From Sweltsa coloradensis (lineage: Eukaryota > Arthropoda > Insecta > Plecoptera > Chloroperlidae), in NCBI GenBank assembly GCA_024449915.1, contig JAMZAV010001721.1, positions 124,001 to 188,000 of the forward strand: DNA of 64,000 nt. Reading direction: 5' to 3'. This document shows, in pieces, positions 26,301-38,300 of this stretch. The first letter of the stretch is position 1, and every line of letters starts with the position of its first letter. A model generated the notes under the pieces. That model searched no databases. It was not told where the DNA came from and saw only the letters and a program-made list of their open reading frames with translations. The position numbers and the translations under genes were made by a program.

Positions 26301-29300
26301 GTGGTCATGTAGGTGCTGTTCCACAGTACACAAACAGTGAAGGAGGGTACATGTGAGGGAGCCCAGCGCCAGCCAGCACGTACCAGGTGTAGGTGCGACC
26401 TCGTGTATGCATGCAGGAGGTCGCCTAGACTACTCCCATCAGCCGGGGGAGTGAACCGAGTTGTGGGTGGTGATTGTAGGTGCTGTCCACAGTAAACACA
26501 CAGTGAGGAGGGTACATGATCAGAGAGCCCAAGCAGCCAGCCAGCACGTAGCCAGGTGTAGGTGCGACCTCTGGTAGCATGCAGGAGTAGCCTAGAGCCT
26601 AACTCCCATCAGCCCTGGAGTGAACCGAATGTGGGTGGTGATGAAGGTGCTGTACAGTAACACTCAGTGGGAGGAGGTACATGATGATGGAGCCCAGCAG
26701 CCAGCCAGCACGTAGCCAGGTGTAGGTGCGACCTCTGGTAGCATGCAGGAGGCAGCCTAGAGCTACTCCCATCAGCCATGGAGTGAACCGAGTGTGGGTG
26801 GTGATGTAGGTGCTGTCACAGTAAACACACAGTGAGGAGGGTACATGATGAGGGAGCCCAGCAGACAGCCACCAGAAAAGGGGCACGTAGGCCAGGTGGT
26901 AGTGCGACCTCTGGTAGCATTTAGGGAGGCACCTAGAGCTACTCCCTCATCCATGGAGTGACCGATGTGGGTGGTCATGGGGGTGTCTGTCACAGTAAAC
27001 ACACAGTGAGTAGGGTACCTGATAGGGGAGCCCAGCAGCCAGCCAGCACGGATCCGAGGTGTAGTGCGACCTCTGGTAGCATGCCAGGAGGCAGCCTAGG
27101 CTACTCCCATCAGACATGGAGTGAACCGATTGTGGGTGGTGATGTAGGTGCTGTCACAGTTACACCCAGTGAGAGGGGGACATGGTGATGGGAGCCCAGC
27201 AGCAGCCAGCACGTAGCCAGTGTAGTTGCGAACCTCTGGTAGCATGCAGAAGGTATCCTAGAGCTTACTCCCATCATCGTGAGTGAACCGAGTGTGGTGG
27301 TGATGTAGGTTGTCACAGTAAACACCAGTAGGAGGGTCATGATGAGCAGCCCTGCAGCAGCCAGCCGTAGCCATGTTGTAGGTGCGACCTCTGGTAGCAT
27401 GCAGGTGGCAGCCTAGAGCTACTCCCATCAGCCATGGAGTGAAGCGAGTGTGGGTGGTCATGTAGGTGCTGTCACAGTAAACACACAGTGAGGAGGGTAC
27501 ATGGTGAGGGAGCCCAGCAGCCAGCCAGCACGTAGCCAGGTGTAGGTGCGACCTCTGGTAGCATGCAGGAGGCAGCCTAGAGCTACTCCATCAGCCATGG
27601 AGTGAACCGAGTGTGTGGGTGGTGATGTAGGGTGCTGTCACAGTAAAACACACAGTGAGAGGGTTACACGATGAGGGAGCCCAGCAGCCCAGCAGCACGT
27701 AGCCAGGTGTAAAGGTGCGACTCTGGTAGCATGCAGGAGGTAGCCTATAGCTACTCCCATCAGCCATGTGTGAACCGAGTGTGGGTGGTGATGAGTGCTT
27801 GTCACAGTAAAACACACAGTGGAGGAGGGTACTGATGAGGGGGCCAGCAGCAGCCCAGCACGTAGCCAGGTGTAGGTGCGACGCTCTGGTAGCAGCAGGA
27901 GTAGCCTAGATCTACTCCCCATCAGCCATGGAGTGAAAACCGAGTTTGGTGGGTGTAGTGCTGTCACAGTAAACACACAGTGAGGAGGTACTGGTGAGGG
28001 AGCCCCCAAGCCAGGCCAGCCAGCACGTTAGCCAGTGGGTAGGTGCGACCTCTGGTAGCATGCAGGATGTAGTCCTAGAGCTACTCCCATCAGCCATGGG
28101 TGAACCGAGTGTGGGTGGTGATGTCGGGGCCTGTCCACAGTAAACACACAGTGAGGAAGGGTCATGGTGAGGAGCCCAGCAGAGCAGCCAGCACGTGCCA
28201 GGTGTAGGTGGCGACCTCTGTTAGCACTGCAGGAGGTAGCCTCGAGCTTACTCCCATCAGCCAGGAGTGAACCGGTGTGGGGGTTTTTTTTTTTTTTTTG
28301 GGGGGGGGGTGATGTAAGGTGCTGTCACAGTAAACACAGCAGTGAAGGAGGGTCATGATGAGGGAGCCAGCAGCCAGCCAGCACGTACCAGGTGGTAGGT
28401 GCGACTCTGGTAGCCTGCATGAGTCAGCCTAGAGTCTCCGGTCCATCAGCCATGGAGTGAACCGAGTGGGTGGGTGGTCATGTTAGTGGCGTCACAGTAA
28501 ACACACAGTGAGTGAGGGTACAGGATGAGGAGCCCAGGCAGCCAGCCGCACGTAGGCCAAGTGTAGTGGCGACCTCTGGTAACATGCAGGAGGCCAGCTA
28601 GAGCTACTCCCATCAGCCATGGAGTGTACCGTGTGTGTGGTGGTCATGTAGGTGCTGTACACAGTAAACACACAGTGGGAGGAGGGTACATACTGAGGAG
28701 CCCAGCAGCCGCCAGCACGTAAGCCGAGTGTAGTGCGACTCTGGTAGCATGCAGGAGGCAGCCTAGAGCTACTCCCATCAGCCATGGAGTGAACCGAGTG
28801 TTGGGTGGTGATGTAGGTTGCTTGTTCACAGTAAACACGAAAGTGAGGCGGGTGACTGAATGAGGGAGCCCAGCAGCACAGCCAGCAACGTTAGCCAGGT
28901 GTAGGTGCGACCTCTGGTAGCATGCTACTGGAGGTAGCCTAGAGCTACTTCACCATCAGCCATGAGTGAACCTAAGTGTGGGTGGTCATGTAGGTTGCTG
29001 TCACAGTAATACACACAGTGAGGAGGTACATGATTGAGGAGCCCAGCAGCCAGCTACACGTACCAGGTGTAGTGGACCTCATGGTAAGCATGCAGGAAAG
29101 TAGCCTAGAGCTACTCCCTCAGCATGGAAGTGAACCGATGGTGGGTGGTGCTGTAGGTGCTGTCAACAGTAAACACACAGTGAGGAGGGTACATGATGAG
29201 GGAGCCCAGCAGCACGCCAGCACTTAGCCAGGTGTAGGTGCGACCTCTGGTAGCATGCAGGAGGCAGCCTAGAGCTACTCCCATCAGCCATGGAGTGAAC

Positions 29301-32300
29301 CGAGTGTGGGTGGTGATGTAGGTGCTGTCACAGTAAACACACAGTGAGGAGGGTACATGATGAGGGAGCCCAGCAGCCAGCCAGCACGTAGCCAGGTGTA
29401 GGTGCGACCTCTGGTAGCATGCAGGAGGTAGCCTAGAGCTACTCCCATCAGCCATGGAGTGAACCGAGTGTGGGTGGTGATGTAGGTTCTGTCACAGTAA
29501 ACACACAGTGAGGAGGGTACATGGTGAGGGAGCCCAGCAGCACGCCAGCACTTAGCCAGGTGTAGGTGCGACCTCTGGTGCACGCGGAGGCAGCCTAAGC
29601 TACTACCCACCGCCATGGAGTGAACCTAGTGTGGGTGGTGATGTAAGGATGCTGTCTACAGTAAACACACATGAGGAGGGTACATGATGAGGAGCCCGCA
29701 GCCAGCCAGCACGTAGCCAGGTTGGAGGGCGACCTCTGGTAGGCTGCATGAGGCGCAAGCCTAGAGCTACTCCGCATCCGCTCGTGGAGTGAAACGAGTG
29801 TGGGTGGTGATGTAGGTGTCTGTCAACAGTAAACACAGCAGTAAGAAGGGTATCATTATGAGGGAGCCCAGCAGCCAGACCAGCACGTAGCCAGGTGTAG
29901 TGCGACCATCTGTACTATGCAGGGAGGCAGCCCTTAGAGCTACTCCATCAGCCCTGGAGTGAACCGGTGTGGGTGGTGGATGTAGGTGCTGTCACAGTAA
30001 ACACCCCGTGGGGGGTAACATGATGAGGGATCCCAGCAGCCAGCCAGCACGTAGCCAGGTGTAGGTGCGAACCTCTGTAGCATGCAGTAGGCAGCCTAGA
30101 CTACTCCCTCAGCCATGTAGTGAACCGAGTGTGGGTGGATGATGTAGGTGCTGTCACAGTACACACACAGTAGAGGAGGTACATGATGGGGAGCCAGCAG
30201 CCAGCCCGCACGTATCCAGGTGTAGGTGCGACATCTGGTAGCATGCAGGAGGCAGCCCTAGAGCTACTCCCACAGCACATGGAGTGCACCGCGTGTGGGT
30301 GGTCATGTAGGTCCTGCACAGTAAACAACACAGTTGAGGAGGGTACATGATGAGGGAGCCCAGCAGCCAGCCAGCACGTAGCCAGGTGTAGGTGCGACTC
30401 TGGTAAAGCATCAGGGGCAGCCTAAGAGCTACCCCATCAGCCCATGGAGTGAACCGAGTGTGGTGGTGATGTAGTGGCTGTCACAGTGAACACACAGTGA
30501 GAAGGGGTACATGATGAGGGAGCCCAGCAGCCAGCCAGCTACCGGTAAGCCAGGTGTAGTGCGACCTCTGTTAGCATGCAGGAGGCAGCTAGAGCTACTC
30601 CCGTCAGCCGTGGAGTGAACCGAGTGGGGTGGGTGGTGATGTAGGGCTGTCACAGTAAACACACAGTGAGGATGGTACATGAATGAGGGAGCCCACAGCC
30701 AGCAGCAGGTAGCCAGGGTGTAGGTGCGACCTCTGGTAGCTTGCAGGAGGCAGCCTAGAGTTAATTTTCTCTCCCCATCGCCATGGATGAACCGAGTGTG
30801 GTTGGTGATGTAGGTTGGCTGTCACAGTAACACACAGTGAGGAGGGCTACAAGTGATGAGGGAGCCCAGCAGCCACCAGCAAACGTAGCCAGGTGTAGGT
30901 GACGGCCTCTGGTAGCATGCAGGAGCAGCCTAAGAGCTCTCCCATCAGCCATGGATGAACCGAGTTTGGGTGTGATGTAGTGCTGTCACAGTAAACACAC
31001 AGTGAGGAGGTTACATGGTGATGGAGCCCAGCATCCAGCCAGCACGTAGCCAGGTGTAGGTGCGACCTCTGGTAGCATGCAGGAGGCAGCCTAGAGCTAC
31101 TCCCATCAGCCATGAGTGAACCGAGTGTGGGATGTGATGGAGGTGCTGTCACATAAACACACGTGGGAGGGTACATGAGAGGGTGCCCAGCACCGCCAGC
31201 ACGTAGCCAGTGTAGGTGCCGACCTCTGGTATCATGCAGGAGGTACCTAGAGCTACTCCACTCCGCCCCTGGAGTGAACCGAGTGTGGGTGGTCATTGTA
31301 GGGTCTGTCCACAGTAAACACACAGTGAGGAGGGACCATGATAGGGAGCCCAGCAGCCAGCCCAGCACTTAGCCAGTGTAGGTGGCGACCTCTGGTTCTG
31401 CAGGAGGTAGCCTAGAGCTACTCCCACAGCCATGAGTGAACCGAGTGTGGGTTGTCCATGTAGGTTGCTTGTCACAGGTAAACACAACAGTGAGGAGGGT
31501 ACATGATGATGGAGCCCAGCACCAGGCTAGCAGTAGCCAGGTGTAGGTTGGACCTCTGGTAGCATGCAGGAGGAGCCTAGAGCCTACTCCCATTCAGCCC
31601 ATGGAGGGAACCGGGGGGATGTGGGTGGGTGTAGGTGCTGTCAAAGTAAACACAACAGTGAGGAAGTACATGATGAGGGAGCCCAGCAGACAGCCAGCAC
31701 GTGCAGGTGTAGTGCGACCCTGGTAGCATGGCAGGAGGTAGCCTAGAGCTACTCCATCAGCCATGGAGTGAACCGAGTGTGTTGTCTTGAGGTCTGTCCC
31801 CAGTAAAACACACGTGAGGAGGGTAACAGATGAGGGAGCCCAGGCCATCCAGGACGTAGCCCAGGTGTTAGTCACCTCTGGTAGCATGCCAGGAAGTAGC
31901 CTAGGAGTCTACTCCCATCAGCCATTGAGTGAACCGAGTGTGGGTGGGTCATGTACTGGTGCTGTCAACAGTTCACACACATGTGAGGATGGTAATGATG
32001 AGGGAGCCCAGCAGCCATACCAACCGACACGTAGCAGGTTTTGGTGCGACCTCTGGAGAGCATGCAGGAGGCAGCCTAGAGCTACTCCCATCAGCCATGG
32101 AGTGAACCGAGTGTGGGTGGTCATGTAGGTGCTGTCACAGTAAACACACAGTGAGGAGGGTACATGATGTGAGGGAGCCCAGCAGCCAGCCAGCACGTAG
32201 CCAGGTGTAGGTGCGACCTCCTGGTCATGCAGGAGGCAGTCCTAGAGCTTACTCCCATCAGCCCATTGAGTGAACAGAGTGTGGGTGGTCAATGTAAGGT

Positions 32301-35300
32301 GCTGTCCTCAGTTAACACACGTGGGGAAGGGTACATGATGAGGGAGCCCAGCAGCCAGCCAGCACGTAGCCAGGTGTAGGTGCGACCTCTGGGTAGCATG
32401 CAGGAGGTAGCCTAGAGCTACTCCATCATCCATGGGTGAACCGAGTGTGGGTGGTCATGTAGGTGCTGTCACGTAAACACACAGTTGAGGAGGGTACATG
32501 ATGAGGAGCCCAGCAGCCAGCAGCACGTAGCCAGTTTTAGGTGCGAAACCCTCTGGAAAGCTGCGGGAGGTAGCCTAGAGCTTACTCCCATCAGCCAGGA
32601 TGAACCGAGTGGTGGGGGTGGGATGTAGGTTCTGTCACAGTAAACACACAGTGAGGAGGGTACATGGTGAGGGAGCCCAGCAGCACGCCAGCACTTAGCC
32701 AGGTGTAGGTGCGACCTCTGGTAGCATGCAGAGCAGCCTAGAGCTCTCCATCAGCCATGGAGTGAACCGAGTGTGGGTGGTGTGTAGGTGCTGTCCGAAC
32801 AGTTAACACACAGTGAGGAGGGTAACATGATGAGGGAGCCAGCAAGCCAGCCAGCACGTAGCCAGGTGTTGTGCGACCCTCTGGTAGCATGCGGAGGCAG
32901 CCTAGAGCTAGCTCCATCACCGTGGAGTGAACCGAGTGTGGGTGGTGATGTTAGTTGCTGTCACAGTAAACAACAGTAGAATGGTACTGATGAGGGAGCC
33001 CAGCAGCCAGCCCAGCAACGTAGCCAGGTGTAGGTGCGACCTCTGGTAGCAATGCAAGGATCCGCTAGAGCTCTCCCATCAGCCAGGAGTGGACCGAGTG
33101 TGGGTGGTGAATGTAGGTTCTGTCACAGTAAACACACAGTGAGGAGGGTACATGATGAGGGAGCCCAGCTCAGCCAGCCGCTACGTAGCAGGTGTAGGTT
33201 TCGACCTCTGGTAGCATGCAGGAGGCAGCCTAGAGCTACTCCCATCAGCCATGGCTGAACCGAGTGTGGGTGGTAGATGTAGGTGCTGTCACCAGTAAAC
33301 ACACATGTGGGAGGGGTACAATGGTGAGGGAGCCCAGAAGCACAGCCGCAGTAGCCAGGTGTAGGTGCGACCTCTGGTATTCCCCCCACACCACCCCACA
33401 CCCCAATCCCCGCATGCCAGGAGTAGCCGAGAACACTCCCCAATCAGCCATGGGAGTGAACCGAGTGTGGGTGGGGATGTAGGTGCCTGTCCACAGTAAC
33501 AAACAGTGAGGAGGGTACTCGATGGTGAGGGAGCCCAGCAGCCAGCAGCACGTAGCCAGGTGTAGGTGCGACCTTCTGGTAGCAGCAGGAGGCAGCCTAG
33601 ACTCTCCCATCAGCCATGGAGTGAACCGAGTGTGGGTGGTGATGTAGGTGCTGTCACAGTAACACACAGTGGGAGGGGTAATGGTGAGGGAGCCCCGCAC
33701 CCAGCAGCCGTAACAGGGTGTAGGTGCGACCTCTGGTAGCATGCGGAGGCAGCCCTAAGAGCTACTCCCATGCAGCCATGAAGTGAACCGGGGAGTGTGG
33801 GTGGTGATGTGGTGCTGTCCACAGTAAACACACGTAGAGGAGGGTACTGATGAGGGAGCCCCAGCAATCCAGCAAGCACGTAGCCAGGTGTAGTTGCGAC
33901 CTCGTTTACATGCATGATGTAGCCTAAGCTACTCACATCACCATGGAGTGAACCGAGTGTGGGTGGTCATGGTAGGTGCTGTCACAGTAAACACACATGA
34001 GGGGTACATGATGATGGGCCCAGCATCCATCCCCCGAGCACGTAGCCAGGTTTAGGTTTCTACCTCTGGAACAGTGCAGGAGATAGCCTAGAAGCTACTC
34101 CCATTCAGCCATGGAGTGAACCGAGTGTGGGTGGTGATGTAGGTGCTGTCAGAGAAAACACACAGTGAGGAGGGTACATGGTGAGGGAGCCCAGCAGCAC
34201 GCCAGCATTAAGCCAGGTGTAGGTGCGACCTCTGGTAGCATGCAGGAGGTAGCCTAGTGCTACTCCCCCTCAGCCATGGAGTGAACCGAGTGGGGTGGTG
34301 ATGTAGGTGCTGTGCCCAGTAACACACGTGAGGAGGGTACAAGGATGAGGGAGCCCCAGCGCCAGCCAGCACGTAGCCAGGTGTAGGTGCGACCCCCTGG
34401 ACATGCAGGAGGTAGCCTAGAGCTACTCCCATCCAGCCATGGAGTGAACCGATTGTGGGTTTGTGATGTAGGTGCTGGTCACAGTTAACACACAGTGAGG
34501 AGGGGACATGATGAGGGAGCCCAGCAGCACGCCAGCACGTAGCCAGTGTAAGGTGCGAACCTCTGGTACATGCAGGAGGTAGGCCTAGAAGCTACTCCAT
34601 CAGCCATGGGAGTGAACGAGTGTTGGGGTGGTGATGTAGGGTTTGTCCAGTAAATCACACAGTGAGGAGGGTACATGATGAGTGTGATGCCCAGCATCCA
34701 GCTAGCACGTAGCCAGGTGTAAGGGTGCACCTCTGGTACATGCAGGAGGTAGCCTAGAGCTACTCCCATCAGCCATGGGAGTGACCGATGTGTGTGGTGA
34801 TGTAGGTGCTGTCCCCACAGTAACACACCAGTGAGGAGGGTACATTGATGAGGGAGCCCAGCAGCCTAGCGCCAGCACGTAGCCAGGTGTAAGGTGCGAC
34901 CCTCTGGTAGCATGCAGGAGGCAGCCTAGAGCTACTCCCATCAGCCATGGAGTGAACCGAGTGTGGGTGGTCATGTAGGTGCTGTCACAGTAAACACACA
35001 GTGAGGAGGGTACATGGTGAGGGAGCCCAGCAGCCAGCCAGCACGTAGCCAGGTGTAGGTGCGACCTCTGGAACCATGGCAGAGTAGCCTAGAGCTACTC
35101 CCACAGCCCTGCGTGAACCGAGTGTGGGTGGTGGATGTAGGTTGCTGTCACAGTAAACACACAGGGAGGAGGGTACCATGGTGAGGGAGCCCAGCAGCAC
35201 GCCCGCACGTAGCCAGGTGTAGGTGCGACCTCTGGTAGCATGCAGGAGGCGCAGCCCTAGAGCTACTCCCATCAGCCCATGGAGTGATCCGAGTGTGGGT

Positions 35301-38300
35301 GGTGAGGTAGGTGCTGCCCACAGTAAACACAGTGAGGAGGGTACATGATGAGGGAGCCCAGCTCCAGCCAGCACGTAGCCCAGGTGTAGGGGTGCGAACC
35401 TCGGTAGCATGCAGGCGGCAGCCTGAGCTACTCCATCAGCCGTGGAGTGAACCGAGTGTGGGTGGTGAGTGTAGGTGCTGTCACAGTAAACACACAGTGA
35501 GGAGGGTGACATGATGAGGGAGCCCAGCAGCCATCCAGCACGTAGCCAGGTGTAGGTGGACCCCTGGTAGCATGCAGGAGGTAGCCTAGAGCTCTCCCAT
35601 CAGCCTGGAGTGAACCGAGTGTAGGTGGTCATGTAGGTGCTTGTACAGTAAAACACACGTGAGGAGGGTACATGTGAGGGAGCCCCAGCAGCCAGCCAGG
35701 TCACGTAGCCAGGTGTAGGTGCGACCTCTGGTAGCAGCAGGAGGCAGCTAGAGCTACTCCCTCAGCATGGGTTGAACCGAGTGTTGGTGGGTCATGTAGG
35801 TGCTGTCCACAGTAAAAACACACAGTGAGGAGGGTACATGGTGAGGGAGCCCAGCAGCCAGCCAGCACGTAGCCAGGTGTAGGTGCGACCTCTGGTAGCA
35901 TGCAGGAGGTAGCCTAGAGCTACTCCCATCAGCCATGGAGTGAACCGAGTGTGGGTGGTGATGTAGGTGCTGTCACAGTAAACACACAGTGAGAGGTTAC
36001 ATGATTGATGGAGCCCCAGCACCCAGCCAGCACGTAAAGCCAGGTGTAAGTGCGACCCTCTGTAGCAGGCAGGAAGGTCGCCTAGAGCTACTACCTCAGC
36101 CCATGGGGTGAACCGAGTGTGGGTTGGTCATGTAGGTGCTGCACAGTAAACATAGTGAGGAGGTACATGATAGCGGGAGCCAGCAGCCAGCCAGCCACGT
36201 AGCCAGGTGTAGGTGCGACTCTGGTACTAATGCGAAGGCAGCCTGAGCTACTCCATCAGCCCTGAGTGAACCGGAGTGTGTGTGGTCATGTAGGTGCTGT
36301 TCACAGTAAACAAGTGAGGAGTGTACATGATGATGGAGCCCAGCAGCCCCCCAGCACGTAGCCAGTGAGGTGCGACCTCTGTAGCATGCAGGAGGAAGCT
36401 AGAGCTACTTCTCATCACCCTGGAGTGGACCGAGTGTGGGTGGTCATTAGGTGCGGTCTCAGTAAACACACAGTGAGGAGGGTACTGGTGAGGGAGCCCA
36501 GCAGCCAGCCAGCACGTAGCCATGTGTACGTGCGACCCCTGGTAGCCTGCCAGGAGGCAGCCTAGAGCCACCCCCATCACGCCATGGAGTGAACCGAGAG
36601 TGGGTTGTGTATGTAGGTGCTATCACAGTAAACACACAGTGAGGAGGGTACATGATTGAGGGAGCCCACAGCCAGCCAGCACGTAGCCAGGTGTAGGTGG
36701 CGACCTCTGGTAGCATGCAGGAGGCAGCCTAGAGCTACTCCCATCAGCCATGGAGTGAACCGAGTGTGGGTCATTAGGTTCTGTCGACAGTAACACACCA
36801 GTGAGGAGGTACATGATGAGGGAGCCGCAGCAGCCACAGCACGTAGCCAGGTGTAGGTGCGACTCTGGTAAGCCTGCAGAGGCAGCCTAGAGCTACTCCC
36901 ATCAGCCATGGCGTGAACCGAAGTGTGGGTGAGTGAGTCGGTGCTGGTCACAGTAAACACACAGTGAGGAGGGTACTATGAGGGAGCCCAGCAAGCCACC
37001 AGCACGTTAGCCAGGTGTAGTGCGACATCTGTAGCATGCAGGAGGCAGCCAAGAGCTACTCCCATCAGCCATGGAGTGAACCGAGTGTGGGTGGTCATGT
37101 AGGTGCTGTCACAGTAAACACACTCGTTGCCTTTCTCCATATATTGTAAGGTTTTGCAGTCCCTGGGGGGGGGGGGGGGGGGGGCTTAACCTTGTTGCCC
37201 TTCTTAATTTCTTACAATCGATTCGTAATTTAATGTTTGTCCTGAGCTATTTATCACAGATTTCTCTTACATGATTCTGACATCGACTGTTGTCAATAAG
37301 GGTTGAAAAGCATTAATAAACAGATAATGTCTGGCAAGAACAATCTACAACGTTGCATATGTTTCCGGGACATACTAGAAAAAAAAAATGTGGCTTAAAT
37401 TATTTTTATTCCTTACACGAATCAAAAATCAGAAATAGATTTCATTCAACGATTTCGCCTTGGAAAAGTTATAACGGTTACAAAATTACGCACAATTATT
37501 GTCATGTCACTGTGTGCAACTGCCCAACAAGTGGATTTCTATTTCAATATAATAACCCATTTAAAGTTTTAAACAAAGTGTCCAATTTTAGGCAGTTTTG
37601 TAAAATAAATAAAGTTATTTTCGGGATATACAAGAAAATAAAAATATGGATAAAATTCTCTAGACCCTCCATTGTACTTGGATGAAAGGTTTTCCCACAT
37701 AAATTGTTTCTTGGGCAATGTTCGTAAACTATAAATCAGAGCTTTATCCCACTGCATTCAAGAGTTATATTCCCTTCATGCAAGGAGATCCAGTACATGG
37801 ACATAGCCAGATGATCTGTCAGACTTGTGTACTTGGTAGTTACACTAATAAACCTTTTCGAAAAGTTGGGTCTCGTTTATATTGGCGGACTTGGACAAAT
37901 CCATAGGTTAAATCATAGGGCTATAAAAACCGTATGCACAAAGATAGTTGAGTTAGCAGATTTGCGTCCGCAAGTCCTAGATGCGTCGGCAAAGTTGCGG
38001 CTACTCTGGAATCTGGATGTGACGCAAATGTCGACCTTTGCTTTTTTGTATCAGAAAATGAATATTACAACTAAAATGTTTGTACCAACATACAGTAAAC
38101 CAGGCAATAACTGTGAAATATTGAGTAGAAATTGCAAAAAGTTTGTAATAATTGAGTGAAAGTTGAATCTGCGACACTTCGCGTAGAAATGAGTCTCGTT
38201 AACCACTTACTCCAAAGTGGGAGATAAATATTCTGTGTTTTGACCACTATACGTTGCAGGTTGCCCAAAACACAAAATATAATAAATGATTGCTGTTTTC

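Larger units (their letters stand above)
23535..37124 (-). repeat. 164-bp tandem array derived from the intron 8 / exon 9 boundary (about 80-85 copies)
   Basis: The period is 164 bases, measured between identical points in clean copies at 29169, 29333 and 29497. On the minus strand a unit runs from the acceptor (TTTACTGTGACAG) through the exon 9 start (CACCTACATCACC) to GGGCTCCCTCATCATG, then CCCTCCTCACTG and the next acceptor. The left edge is where exon 9 becomes unique (ATAATGGCGGCTGCC on the minus strand). The right edge is at 37124, after ACAGTAAACACAC. Nearly all copies differ by scattered single-base insertions or deletions, dense in some stretches and nearly absent in 29160-29500 and 34900-35060. 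Substitution variants recur (GGTAGCC/GGCAGCC, GGTGATG/GGTCATG, AGCCAGCC/AGCACGCC). Confidence 0.95.

Noticed and set aside
23495..36960. Dozens of ORFs of 60-175 codons in the array, on both strands
   Set aside because: They are frames of one 164-bp repeat with base errors. Only the last copy, joined to exon 9, is supported as coding.
23535..37124. CRISPR array
   Set aside because: Repeats are contiguous with no unique spacers, the unit is an exon fragment, and the context is eukaryotic.
37827..38159. Plus-strand ORF with LDASAKLRLLWNLD, loosely like the NRF 'LDASGKLPSG' block
   Set aside because: Wrong strand and wrong position within the gene, motif spacing off by three residues, and no good splice sites. 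Kept only as a note in the intron entry.
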